A stretch of 8,011 bases of DNA from Gammaproteobacteria bacterium (lineage in GTDB: Bacteria > Pseudomonadota > Gammaproteobacteria > Steroidobacterales > SZUA-146): the NCBI GenBank assembly GCA_013002925.1, contig JABDLQ010000078.1, positions 1 through 8,011 of the forward strand. The letters are read 5' to 3'. Shown one piece after another: positions 1-6,212 of this stretch. A program made the position numbers and the translations under genes. The notes beneath the pieces are model-generated. The model was not told the origin of the DNA. It saw only the letters and a list, made by a program, of their open reading frames with translations, and ran no database searches. Position 1 is the first letter of the stretch; every line of letters begins with the position of its first letter.

Positions 1-1358
1 CCGTAAGGCCATGCGTAAACCAGGTTCCATTCCCGGTACGGTGGGGGAATTCGTACCAGCGAGACGATCCCATTCAGATGCCGCAAGCCCCAGATCGATT
101 TATCGGCGGGATTGACCACTATGTCGCCAATGCGTCCATCTTTTATAAGTTGTTGGGCTTTACCGGTGTCCACATTGACAGCCATCAGATCGCGATGGGC
201 CAGGTTATCTGCCGTGTAGTACAGTGTGCGCGCATCAGGATCCCATGCCGTGGACGTTACCCGGTATTTCATCGGACCCTTGATATCGGCAAGATGCCTG
301 ACCGTGTCATCCTCGAGCGATAACACACCCGTATGTGCAACGACGCCGGGATAGCGAAAGGCACCGATCATCGTGTTGTTCGTGGCATCGAAATAAGATC
401 TCGATATGGAACCCAGCTCACGCCTGGTGATCGCTGTCGCCGGCGTCAACGGGTGCTCCCGGACGCGGGCAAGATTAGCGTTTTGCCACTGCTTCTCCCA
501 CTCGATCCAGTCCCGCCAGGCGGCGTCGAGTGTTACACCAAAGATCTGCAGGAAACGCGTGGAATAGTAACGCTCGACGCTTTTGTCACGCCCCAGCCAG
601 TCGAGCACTTTATCAGGCGTATAGGTCAGCGCTACGTAGCTGATAAACCGGGTGCCATACAGATAGGCATTGGTGCCTGTCTGGAAATCTATCGCCACAC
701 CTTCGGACACGATGCCAAGCGCACTGTAAAAATGCGCATCGTCACGCACCATTGCCCTGAACACCATTTCATCATAGGCACCCTGGGCCCGGCCGACACC
801 ACCTGCCATCCAGGTTTCCATGAACACCGCCGCTCCTTCAAAATACCAGCGGGGTGCCGATAGCCTCGGGACCGTCAGGTAGTTATACAGAATCGACTCC
901 GGATGTTCGTCGGTCTGACGCGGCTTGCCGCCAAACACCCGCCGCCAGAACAAATCACGCTGATTCGCCACATCGATGTGGCCAACGTGTGCAAGTTCGT
1001 GATTCATGAGCATGAAGATCGCTTCGCTGCCCGGCAGTGTCTCGAGCGTACGACTGGAAGGCGCAATATAGACAACCACTCCATTGTAGGGTGCGCCCAC
1101 CGCGCCCGCATTGCCATAATCGGTCAGGTCGGTCAGTACTATCGTGGTTTCTTCAGACGGCGTCCAGCCCAGCGTTTTTTTGTGAAACTGCAGTGAGTTT
1201 TGATAGTTGCGCGCGATATGCGGAACGAGATGATCCTGGAAAGGGCTCTGATAAATCAGCCTGAGATCAGCGGTTTCGACAACGTCAAGATGAAGCTGGG
1301 CCTGGCAAGGCCAGACCCAGCACAGCAAAAGTAATGAGACACCCGGTACGTATCTGAT
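1..1358 (-). CDS. Secreted gluzincin metalloprotease with C-terminal beta-propeller start (partial, 3' end missing)
   Basis: An open frame of 452 codons without a stop runs off the left edge. The N-terminus has an Arg then a hydrophobic stretch (about residues 4-18, rich in Leu/Val/Trp) and a likely signal peptidase site after CQA at residue 20, so the product is probably exported. The zinc motif HELAH lies at residues 120-124. The motif FEGAAVF follows at 173-179, and E174 is the expected third zinc ligand, about 50 residues after the second His. This is the gluzincin/peptidase MA-like arrangement. From about residue 310 the sequence becomes beta-rich; residues 373-395 (DPDARTLYYTADN, then DLMAVNVDTGK) look like a PD40/TolB blade, so a propeller probably continues outside the window. 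No ATG, GTG or TTG lies at a sensible position. The start given is an ATC codon 8 nt after AAGGA, which would give a complete signal peptide. It lies 63 nt after the repeat-protein stop, with a hairpin between. The substrate is unknown. The zinc protease class is well supported; the start is not. Confidence 0.85.
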   Translation of the reverse strand, partial: MRYVPGVSLLLLCWVWPCQAQLHLDVVETADLRLIYQSPFQDHLVPHIARNYQNSLQFHKKTLGWTPSEETTIVLTDLTDYGNAGAVGAPYNGVVVYIAPSSRTLETLPGSEAIFMLMNHELAHVGHIDVANQRDLFWRRVFGGKPRQTDEHPESILYNYLTVPRLSAPRWYFEGAAVFMETWMAGGVGRAQGAYDEMVFRAMVRDDAHFYSALGIVSEGVAIDFQTGTNAYLYGTRFISYVALTYTPDKVLDWLGRDKSVERYYSTRFLQIFGVTLDAAWRDWIEWEKQWQNANLARVREHPLTPATAITRRELGSISRSYFDATNNTMIGAFRYPGVVAHTGVLSLEDDTVRHLADIKGPMKYRVTSTAWDPDARTLYYTADNLAHRDLMAVNVDTGKAQQLIKDGRIGDIVVNPADKSIWGLRHLNGIVSLVRIPPPYREWNLVYAWPY

Positions 1359-1366
1359 CGTTTTTT

Positions 1367-1371
1367 TCCTT
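1367..1371 (-). promoter_or_regulatory. Ribosome binding site AAGGA for the metalloprotease
   Basis: AAGGA followed by an A-run lies 8 nt before the ATC codon at 1358-1356, the ideal distance for a start. No ATG, GTG or TTG is present in any frame between the upstream gene's stop and this site. The site therefore points to ATC as the start position, or to a start codon lost by a single base change. Confidence 0.5.
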
Positions 1372-1388
1372 GCCGATAGAAACAGGAT

Positions 1389-1408
1389 CCCCTGCTTCCG
1401 TGCAGGGG
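1389..1408 (-). terminator. Hairpin between repeat-protein gene and metalloprotease gene
   Basis: A perfect 7-bp GC-rich stem (CCCCTGC / GCAGGGG) with a 6-nt loop begins 14 nt after the repeat-protein stop. The sequence that follows on the minus strand (ATCCTGTTTCTAT) is only moderately T-rich. It may be a weak terminator, an attenuator that lowers metalloprotease expression, or a 3' stabiliser of the upstream mRNA. The next ribosome site starts about 17 nt further on, so read-through is plausible. Confidence 0.45.
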
Positions 1409-1421
1409 CCCGTTACTATTT

Positions 1422-2597
1422 TCAGTTCGCGGCGTTGCGTGCCGCATTTGCCAAGCTACTACGAAACGTGTCATTGGACAACGCATTCCGGAAAGTTTCG
1501 TTGGCTAGCGCATTGCGCAGGCTCTCGTTGTTCAGCACGGAAGCCAGGCTATCGTTGCGCAAAACGCTACTCAGGCTGTCATTCGCCAGCACCCGGCTCA
1601 AACTGTCATTGGCCAGAACTGCCCGCATGCTGTCATTGGCAAGCACGGCATTCAGACTGTCATTAGCCAACACCGACTTCATACTGTCGTTGGCCAGCAC
1701 ACTACGCAAACTATCGTTCGCCAATACTGCTCTCATACTGTCATTGGCAAGTACTGAACTCAGGCTTTCATTCGCCAGCGTATTGCGCATGGCTTCACTG
1801 TTCAGTGCACTGCGAAAGGATTCATTGCGCAAGGCCATGGCGAAACTTTCATTGGCCATCAAAGATGACAGTGCTTCGCTCCTGAAGGCATTATTCAGCA
1901 CCTCATCATTTTTGAGCGCGGTGGCAAATGCAGCATCGTTCGCAAGCGCATTGCGAAGAGCACTTCCGGCCAGGGCTTCATTGTTCATCGTGCTTGCCAG
2001 GGCATTTCTGAATTCGCCGTTGGCCAGCACGCTGCTTAGCGACTGACGCAGGGTTTCATTTGACAGCGCATTACGCAAACTCTCATTGGCCAGAGCCAGA
2101 CGCAGGTCGCCATTGGACAACACACTGCGTAACGAATCATTGGCCAGCGCATTGCGTAAATCACCGTTGGCAAGCGCCAGGCGCAAATCGCCATTGGCCA
2201 TCACCCGACGCATTGAGTCACTGGCTAAGGCGTTGCGTAAAGTGTCGTTTGCCAGCACCGCGCGCATCGAGTCATTAGCCAGTGCATTGCGCAGACTGTC
2301 GTTAGCCAGCACAGCCTGGAACGACTCATTTTGCAATGCGTTGGCAAACTGTTTGTCACTGACTATTTTCTGATAAATATCAGTCTGCATCAGTTCGACA
2401 ACTGCCGCATCACCAAGCTGCACGTCGTCTGCCGACACTTGTTCGCCGCGGTAACGTTCAGCAGGTGCAATTGTGCCTGTCGTTTGTTCCGGAGCGACCG
2501 GTGACTTAATGCCAAAATAGGCAATGATGGCAATGACTGCCGCGAATGCTCCGATGATCAGTGGCATTTTTGATTTGACTTGCTCGTTGTTACTCAT
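1422..2597 (-). CDS. Membrane-anchored nonapeptide-repeat protein, function unknown
   Basis: This 391-residue protein begins with a short polar N-terminus with Lys at 8 and 10, then a single hydrophobic segment (about 11-30). That is a signal anchor with the bulk probably outside the cytoplasm. A non-repetitive linker (31-85) follows. Residues 88-381 are built from units of nine residues with consensus L-A-N-D-S-(L/M)-R-x-(A/V). There are eleven regular units from 88 to about 186, a degenerate middle (187-246) with ten-residue units, and about fifteen regular units from 247 to 381. The tail is Ala/Asn-rich. There is no cysteine. The start ATG has GGGAG 7 nt upstream. The gene begins 44 nt after the anti-sigma stop, so the two are probably cotranscribed. 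I do not recognise the family. It is not a pentapeptide repeat (the period is 9, not 5) and lacks the GGxGxD motif of RTX repeats, although the period length is the same. Its position suggests it is either a sensor for, or an output of, the sigma/anti-sigma pair. Confidence 0.88.
   Translation of the reverse strand: MSNNEQVKSKMPLIIGAFAAVIAIIAYFGIKSPVAPEQTTGTIAPAERYRGEQVSADDVQLGDAAVVELMQTDIYQKIVSDKQFANALQNESFQAVLANDSLRNALANDSMRAVLANDTLRNALASDSMRRVMANGDLRLALANGDLRNALANDSLRSVLSNGDLRLALANESLRNALSNETLRQSLSSVLANGEFRNALASTMNNEALAGSALRNALANDAAFATALKNDEVLNNAFRSEALSSLMANESFAMALRNESFRSALNSEAMRNTLANESLSSVLANDSMRAVLANDSLRSVLANDSMKSVLANDSLNAVLANDSMRAVLANDSLSRVLANDSLSSVLRNDSLASVLNNESLRNALANETFRNALSNDTFRSSLANAARNAAN
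1455..2336 (-). repeat. Tandem 27-nt repeat array encoding nine-residue units
   Basis: About 29 coding units of mostly 27 nt encode residues 88-381 of the repeat protein. Leu occupies position 1 almost without exception, Asn position 3, Asp/Glu/Gly position 4, Leu/Met/Phe position 6 and Ala/Val position 9. The regular blocks are roughly 2336-2040 and 1859-1455. The segment between them has units of 9, 10 and irregular length. Because the unit is a multiple of three, other frames across the array also stay open. Confidence 0.9.
1563..1751 (-). repeat. Best-conserved block with 54-nt (18-residue) higher-order period
   Basis: Seven consecutive units (residues 283-345) all begin LANDS. The sixth position alternates Met, Leu, Met, Leu, Met, Leu before the last unit repeats Leu, so the true period here is two units, or 18 residues. 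A similar Leu/Met alternation is seen at residues 97-132. The codons differ between units, for example Leu as CTG, CTT or TTG, Ala as GCC, GCT or GCG and Asn as AAT or AAC. Confidence 0.8.
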
Positions 2598-2641
2598 TGA
2601 ACTGCTCCCGTTGTAAATCGATTTTTAAACACACCTGAACG

Positions 2642-3400
2642 TCAGCGTACCGCCAGTGTGCCTTGTTGAATAAGCGCTCCATCGCGTGAATAGCGCAGCC
2701 TGACGACTCCCGGATCGCCGGGCTCATCGTTAGTTGCCCGATCCAGCAGCATAGTAAAATGCTGTTGGCCGTTGCTGCGCAACCGAATCACGTTTGCGTC
2801 TATTTGAATGGACTCAAACTGACTTGCGAATTGTGCCATTGCATTAAAACGCAACGACGTGGCGCTGAAATCAACACTGATGTCCGTGTCTCTCGCGCTG
2901 TCTACTGTGATCTCGAGAACCAGTTTGCCATGGCGCTCCTCAAGACGGGCCTCGCTCTGCACACCGGCTTCGTTAACTTTGAAAGCCTCTGCTGCAACCA
3001 TACGATTGGTGTCAGGCGCCATGGTGCCGAGCATCTGGCCAAAGTCCTGTTCATCACTATCCAGCTTACGCGACTCGTAATATCCCACAGCCAGTAAAAT
3101 ACCCGCCGCAGTTGCCAGGCCGTAACTCATGACATTGGACAGGCGGCCCATGCCGGTTTTCCGAATCGGTGTGACGCTTGCACCGCGCGGAAAAAGGTCT
3201 CCAAACCGCTGGTCAAAATTCATTTTGTATTCCTGCGCGGGCACGTCCTGAAGCAAGCCGTCGAGTTGCTCCAGACCCTGGTAATACTCCTGCACTTCTG
3301 TTGAGCTTGCCAGAATCTCACGCAATTCGGCGCGCTCTGAGGCAGATAAAACGCCATCAATATCACCATTGATCAGCGCCACTACATGCTCATCAATCAC
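2642..3400 (-). CDS. Single-pass anti-sigma factor lacking the zinc motif
   Basis: This 252-residue protein has an acidic helical N-terminal domain (about 1-55). Its pattern NGDIDGVLSASERAELREIL is typical of anti-sigma domains (an acidic-Gly element, then a helix). A linker, one membrane segment (about 90-107) and a beta-rich C-terminal part (about 145-252), presumably periplasmic, follow. There is no cysteine anywhere, so the HxxxCxxC zinc motif of ZAS anti-sigma factors is absent. Translation starts at GTG, which overlaps the sigma factor's stop in the 4-nt sequence GTGA, the classic coupling of an ECF sigma and its cognate anti-sigma. Known role of the family: binding and holding the sigma factor at the inner membrane until an envelope signal releases it. 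Which signal acts here cannot be read from the sequence. The role is inferred from topology, N-terminal pattern and coupling. Confidence 0.82.
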   Translation of the reverse strand: MIDEHVVALINGDIDGVLSASERAELREILASSTEVQEYYQGLEQLDGLLQDVPAQEYKMNFDQRFGDLFPRGASVTPIRKTGMGRLSNVMSYGLATAAGILLAVGYYESRKLDSDEQDFGQMLGTMAPDTNRMVAAEAFKVNEAGVQSEARLEERHGKLVLEITVDSARDTDISVDFSATSLRFNAMAQFASQFESIQIDANVIRLRSNGQQHFTMLLDRATNDEPGDPGVVRLRYSRDGALIQQGTLAVR

Positions 3401-3945
3401 AGGTTTGATTCCTTGTTGTCCACGAGACTCGTCTTGAGAAGTTGCCGCGCGGTGTACAGCCGCGACTTCACGGTTTTTTCCGGGATGCTGAGTGTTACTG
3501 CCATTTGCTCATAATTGCAGCCGGTAAAATATCGCAACACGATGACGCTGCGATAGTCTTCGCTAAGTTCCATTAACGCAGACTGAACTCGCTGGCTTAC
3601 CTGTGTTGCCTGCAGCCTGGCAGCCGGACCCGGCCCCCCGGCGGCAAGCGCCGGGCTGAGCTGCTCGGTCTGTGGCCGGCGCTTTAACTGATCAATGGAC
3701 TCGTTCATAGCAATGCGATATATCCAGCTAAACAATCGATACGATGAATTAAACTGCCCGAGTTTTCTGAAGACATTCATAAAGGTTGTCTGGGTGACAT
3801 CTGCAGCATCGTCCGGGTTGCCCAACATCCGGTAAGCCGCGTTGTAAACGGGCCGCTCAAATTCCTTTACCAGTACTTCCATTGCCCGTCGGTCTCCCCG
3901 CTTGATGTCCGCAATCAACAGATTTTCCTGTTGCTTATCCAGCAT
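3397..3945 (-). CDS. ECF-type RNA polymerase sigma factor
   Basis: The 182-residue length and the two-domain layout fit the ECF (group 4) sigma family. Region 2 spans about residues 12-90, with the core-binding stretch AAYRMLGNPDDAADVTQTTF and the -10-recognition helix FSWIYRIAMNESIDQLKRR. A Pro/Gly/Ala-rich linker follows (91-112). Region 4 spans about 118-172, with the helix-turn-helix around YEQMAVTLSIPEKTVKSRL. The ATG at 3945 has only a weak ribosome site (GGTA very close to the start), so translation may be inefficient or coupled. The stop overlaps the anti-sigma start by 4 nt. It lies 60 nt after the STAS gene, so it could be cotranscribed with the partner-switch genes or have its own promoter in that A/T-rich gap. 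Its target promoters are unknown. Confidence 0.95.
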   Translation of the reverse strand: MLDKQQENLLIADIKRGDRRAMEVLVKEFERPVYNAAYRMLGNPDDAADVTQTTFMNVFRKLGQFNSSYRLFSWIYRIAMNESIDQLKRRPQTEQLSPALAAGGPGPAARLQATQVSQRVQSALMELSEDYRSVIVLRYFTGCNYEQMAVTLSIPEKTVKSRLYTARQLLKTSLVDNKESNL

Positions 3946-3960
3946 TACCGTCGAACCCGC

Positions 3961-3987
3961 AAAAAGTTGGTAAAAATTTCAAAAAAA
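3961..3987. other. Three helically phased A-tracts upstream of the sigma gene
   Basis: On the plus strand, A-runs of 5, 5 and 7 bases lie at 3961-3965, 3972-3976 and 3981-3987. Their centres are about 11 and 10 bp apart, close to one helical turn. Phased A-tracts bend DNA. The 60-nt gap between the STAS stop and the sigma start holds little else. On the minus strand it also contains CCAACTTTTT, which loosely resembles an ECF -35 element with its AAC core. However, any -10 placed correctly after it would fall at the sigma start codon, so I do not call a promoter. Confidence 0.5.
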
Positions 3988-4005
3988 TTCATTGCCAGAC
4001 CCTGA

Positions 4006-4302
4006 CTAACTATCCGCCAGCTCAATCTCAAACAGCCGATCGAACCCGGAATAGCTGAATATGTCATTGATATGCTTGCTAACATTGATCAACCTGAGAC
4101 TCTGTCCGCCGCTCATAATGCGTTTGTGCGTACGCAGCAAAACCCCCAGCCCGGCACTGGATATATACTCCAGCGCGGCCATATCTATCGTGCACTGGTC
4201 CGGAACCTGATCCAGAAACTCCTGCGCCCGGGGCGCTTGCGCAGCGTCCAGACGCCCTTCGACTGCAACCACGCCTTCATCATTGATCGCTATATTGAAC
4301 AT
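4006..4302 (-). CDS. STAS-domain anti-anti-sigma factor (RsbV/SpoIIAA-like)
   Basis: This 98-residue protein is a single STAS domain, the usual size for RsbV/SpoIIAA proteins. The diagnostic segment is IDMAALEYISSAGLGVLL at about 39-56. S49, two residues before the conserved Gly, aligns with the phosphorylated Ser of RsbV. Known role of the family: when unphosphorylated it binds the HATPase kinase and frees that kinase's other partner; phosphorylation switches this off. The start ATG is 2 nt after the kinase stop, and the ribosome site (GGA) lies inside the end of the kinase gene, so translation is coupled. What the kinase's other partner is here is not shown. The ECF sigma encoded next is a candidate by position only, because RsbW-type kinases usually bind sigma-B-type factors or, in proteobacteria, other regulators. 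Confidence 0.94.
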   Translation of the reverse strand: MFNIAINDEGVVAVEGRLDAAQAPRAQEFLDQVPDQCTIDMAALEYISSAGLGVLLRTHKRIMSGGQSLRLINVSKHINDIFSYSGFDRLFEIELADS

Positions 4303-4304
4303 CG

Positions 4305-4706
4305 TTATTTTCCATTCACAACAAATGTAATCTTGCTTGTTTTATCCTGGTATTCATAATGTATCGAATCCACCATCTTGACGACCAGATACAATCCGAG
4401 CCCACCGGGAGTACGCTCGTCAAGTGGCGCATTGATATCCACCGCAGGTGCATCGCGCGGATCAAACCGATGGACCCCGAAATCCGTGAGACTTACCTGA
4501 ATGCCTTTTCCATGCGGCGTCATTTCCAGCAATATGTCGGCATCGGTTTCGGTGTCATACGTCACCATGTTCACGAACAGTTCCTCGATGCACAGGTCAA
4601 CGGTATGACGTACGTCAGCATTAATCTTGTGCTCTTTGAAAAACACATCAGTGAGCGCCACAATTTCCTTGAGCTCATCAAAACTGCGGGATAGTTTTCG
4701 ATTCAT
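4305..4706 (-). CDS. RsbW-like serine kinase / anti-sigma HATPase
   Basis: This 133-residue, cytoplasmic GHKL-fold HATPase_c protein has the size of RsbW/SpoIIAB/BtrW. The N box is at about 41-48 (EELFVNMV; E42 is the likely general base and N46 the Mg ligand). The G1 box is DFG at 75-77. The Gly-rich G2 lid is TPGGLGLYLV at about 99-108. No phosphoacceptor His domain is present, so it is not a two-component sensor. Known role of the family: phosphorylates the STAS partner on Ser and binds a target regulator. The ATG has GGAG 7 nt upstream. The gene lies 225 nt after the phosphatase stop and 2 nt before the STAS gene. It may therefore be cotranscribed with the phosphatase gene or started separately from the gap. 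Confidence 0.93.
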   Translation of the reverse strand: MNRKLSRSFDELKEIVALTDVFFKEHKINADVRHTVDLCIEELFVNMVTYDTETDADILLEMTPHGKGIQVSLTDFGVHRFDPRDAPAVDINAPLDERTPGGLGLYLVVKMVDSIHYEYQDKTSKITFVVNGK

Positions 4707-4931
4707 GAAACTTCTCCAATACCTGTTACGGGCCGTTTGATCAATCAGTCAGATTGAGCCGCCGGATAAGAGTCCTCATTTCCCCCCACATTATCACTTC
4801 GATACTTTACCGGAATCGTCACGCCAGGCTCTCGCCTCAATTGGCGCGACGATTTCCAATACCAGTCGCATACCCCGGCTGTCCGATACCTTTTCCCGAA
4901 CCCGATACGATGCCGTTAATTTCGTGCTCTC
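4707..4931 (-). other. Gap between phosphatase and kinase genes, with two tiny reading frames
   Basis: This 225-nt stretch holds no recognisable gene. Two minus-strand mini-frames can be read. One at 4871-4794 encodes 25 residues (starting MRLVLEIVAPIEARAW). Its reading frame stays open upstream into the end of the phosphatase gene but has no better start. The other, at 4779-4741, encodes 12 residues (MRTLIRRLNLTD) behind a run of six G. Neither has a convincingly spaced ribosome site. I see no clear terminator or promoter. The gap is long for an operon of otherwise tightly packed genes. Confidence 0.4.
4741..4757. repeat. Short inverted repeat upstream of the kinase gene
   Basis: TCAATC and GATTGA form perfect 6-bp arms around a 5-nt spacer, ending 35 nt before the kinase start codon. 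The size and place would suit an operator or a small RNA hairpin near the leader. Arms this short also occur by chance, so this is only a candidate. Confidence 0.3.
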
Positions 4932-6212
4932 TCACTCCGGCGATCCCGACTCTTCCGGCAATCTTCTGACCAGAACCAGCGTGATGTCATCGGCCTGGGG
5001 GGCTTCCCCACCAAACTCGATCGCCGCATCCACTAATTGCTGACACAGCTGTGCCATCGGCAAATGCTGACCACGATCTATGACACGGGCAACGCGTTCT
5101 TCGCCGAATTCCTGCCCATCCAGTGTCGCATACTCGTAAACACCGTCCGATATCAAGCCCAGAATATCACCCGGCTCAAGGATTAGTTGCTGGGCCCGGT
5201 CATCACCTTCAAGCTCCATGATTCCGACCGGGAAATTGGTTGGTTTAAACCACTCGCAGTTACCGGTTGCCGCCTGGTAATGCAAAATCGGTCCCTGCCC
5301 ACCCGAATGAAACTCCACCATGTGCGTTTGGGGGTCGAGAAACCCCATGAAAGCGGTGATAAAACGATCATCGGGTAAGTCTTCGTTCAATTGATTATTC
5401 ACATGCATGTACGCACGATCGAGATCAGCTCCCAGGCGAAACGCGACACGCAACATGGCCTGCATCTGGGTCGCTGACAACGCCGGTCCAAAGCCATGGC
5501 CTGTCGCATCCCCCAACAGCATAAATAACTTGTCATCCAGCATGACCAGATCAAACAGATCGCCGCCAGTATGATCGGTCGGAAGAAAATGTCCATGCAA
5601 ATCGTAGCCGGCCACCCTTGGCATGGAACGTGGCAATGTACTCATTTGAATTTCACGGGCTACCGCAACTTCCTTGTGAAGCACTGCATTGGCCAACAGT
5701 TCGTCGGTCATGTAAGAATGCTGTATGGCAATTGCTGCCTGCGCCGCCAGCGCCGGCCCGATCCACTCGTCATGCTGGTCAAACTGGCCTACCTCTTCGC
5801 CCAGCCATTGCATTACACCAAGCACGTTTTGCTCCTGGCCCATGATCGGAATATTCAGCAATGACCGCGTTGTAACGCCGGGCACCTCAACTGGCCGGGA
5901 CTGGTACACAGCGTCGGCGCGGCAGTCGTGCAGATTGGAGATCTCAAGGGTCTGTGCGCAGCGGCCCGCCCAGGCTTCCCCCATCCTGATACGCGGCGGT
6001 GGATCGGTGGATGGAATCACCTGGACTAACTCCTGCGATGTGCGCTCCATCAACCACAGGACGCCTGCCTCGGCCACGATGGCAACTTTGCCGACCTCGA
6101 TAATTTCCTTGAGCAATTCCGGCATCGCCTCCGGGGCTGCCAACCGATGCATGACCTCAAGAATCTGTACCAGTGATTCCCGGGATATTTCGTTCTGGCC
6201 TCTGGAAAGCAA
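4932..6212 (-). CDS. GAF-domain PP2C phosphatase of SpoIIE/RsbU type
   Basis: This 426-residue, probably cytoplasmic protein has a GAF-like sensor domain at about 30-168, including the SLLNIPI and NVLGVMQWL strands typical of GAF. A helical linker follows (about 170-195, ELLANAVLHKEVAVAREIQ), as seen before SpoIIE domains, then the phosphatase at about 200-417. Metal-binding motifs are all present: GGDLFD (D218, D221), GDATGHG (D235), SDGVYE (D356) and ADDITL (D408, D409). Known role: dephosphorylates the phospho-STAS protein, turning the partner switch on. The GAF domain would supply the signal, though its ligand cannot be told. The only usable start near the N-terminus is TTG at 6212, supported by AGGA 8 nt upstream. 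An in-frame TAA lies further up with no ATG or GTG between. The next in-frame ATG (residue 21) would cut into the N-terminal helix. Confidence 0.95.
   Translation of the reverse strand: MLSRGQNEISRESLVQILEVMHRLAAPEAMPELLKEIIEVGKVAIVAEAGVLWLMERTSQELVQVIPSTDPPPRIRMGEAWAGRCAQTLEISNLHDCRADAVYQSRPVEVPGVTTRSLLNIPIMGQEQNVLGVMQWLGEEVGQFDQHDEWIGPALAAQAAIAIQHSYMTDELLANAVLHKEVAVAREIQMSTLPRSMPRVAGYDLHGHFLPTDHTGGDLFDLVMLDDKLFMLLGDATGHGFGPALSATQMQAMLRVAFRLGADLDRAYMHVNNQLNEDLPDDRFITAFMGFLDPQTHMVEFHSGGQGPILHYQAATGNCEWFKPTNFPVGIMELEGDDRAQQLILEPGDILGLISDGVYEYATLDGQEFGEERVARVIDRGQHLPMAQLCQQLVDAAIEFGGEAPQADDITLVLVRRLPEESGSPE

Noticed and set aside
78..1264. Plus-strand open frames at the left edge (78-323, 333-863, 903-1196, 1037-1264)
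   Set aside because: All lie opposite the continuous metalloprotease frame, which carries clear zinc-site motifs. They show no domain and break into short pieces.
1256..1486. Minus-strand frame of 76 codons spanning the metalloprotease start
   Set aside because: It overlaps two real genes in another frame and shows no domain. It exists only because the region between the genes is open.
1455..2336. CRISPR array as explanation of the repeated DNA
   Set aside because: Units are contiguous 27-nt coding repeats with no unique spacers, and divergence follows codon third positions.
1435..2373. Long plus-strand open frames (1435-2046, 2086-2373) across the repeat array
   Set aside because: They are antisense shadows. 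A 27-nt unit keeps opposite frames open, and the proteins are low-complexity mirror readings. The minus-strand frame has a ribosome site, a signal anchor and operon context.
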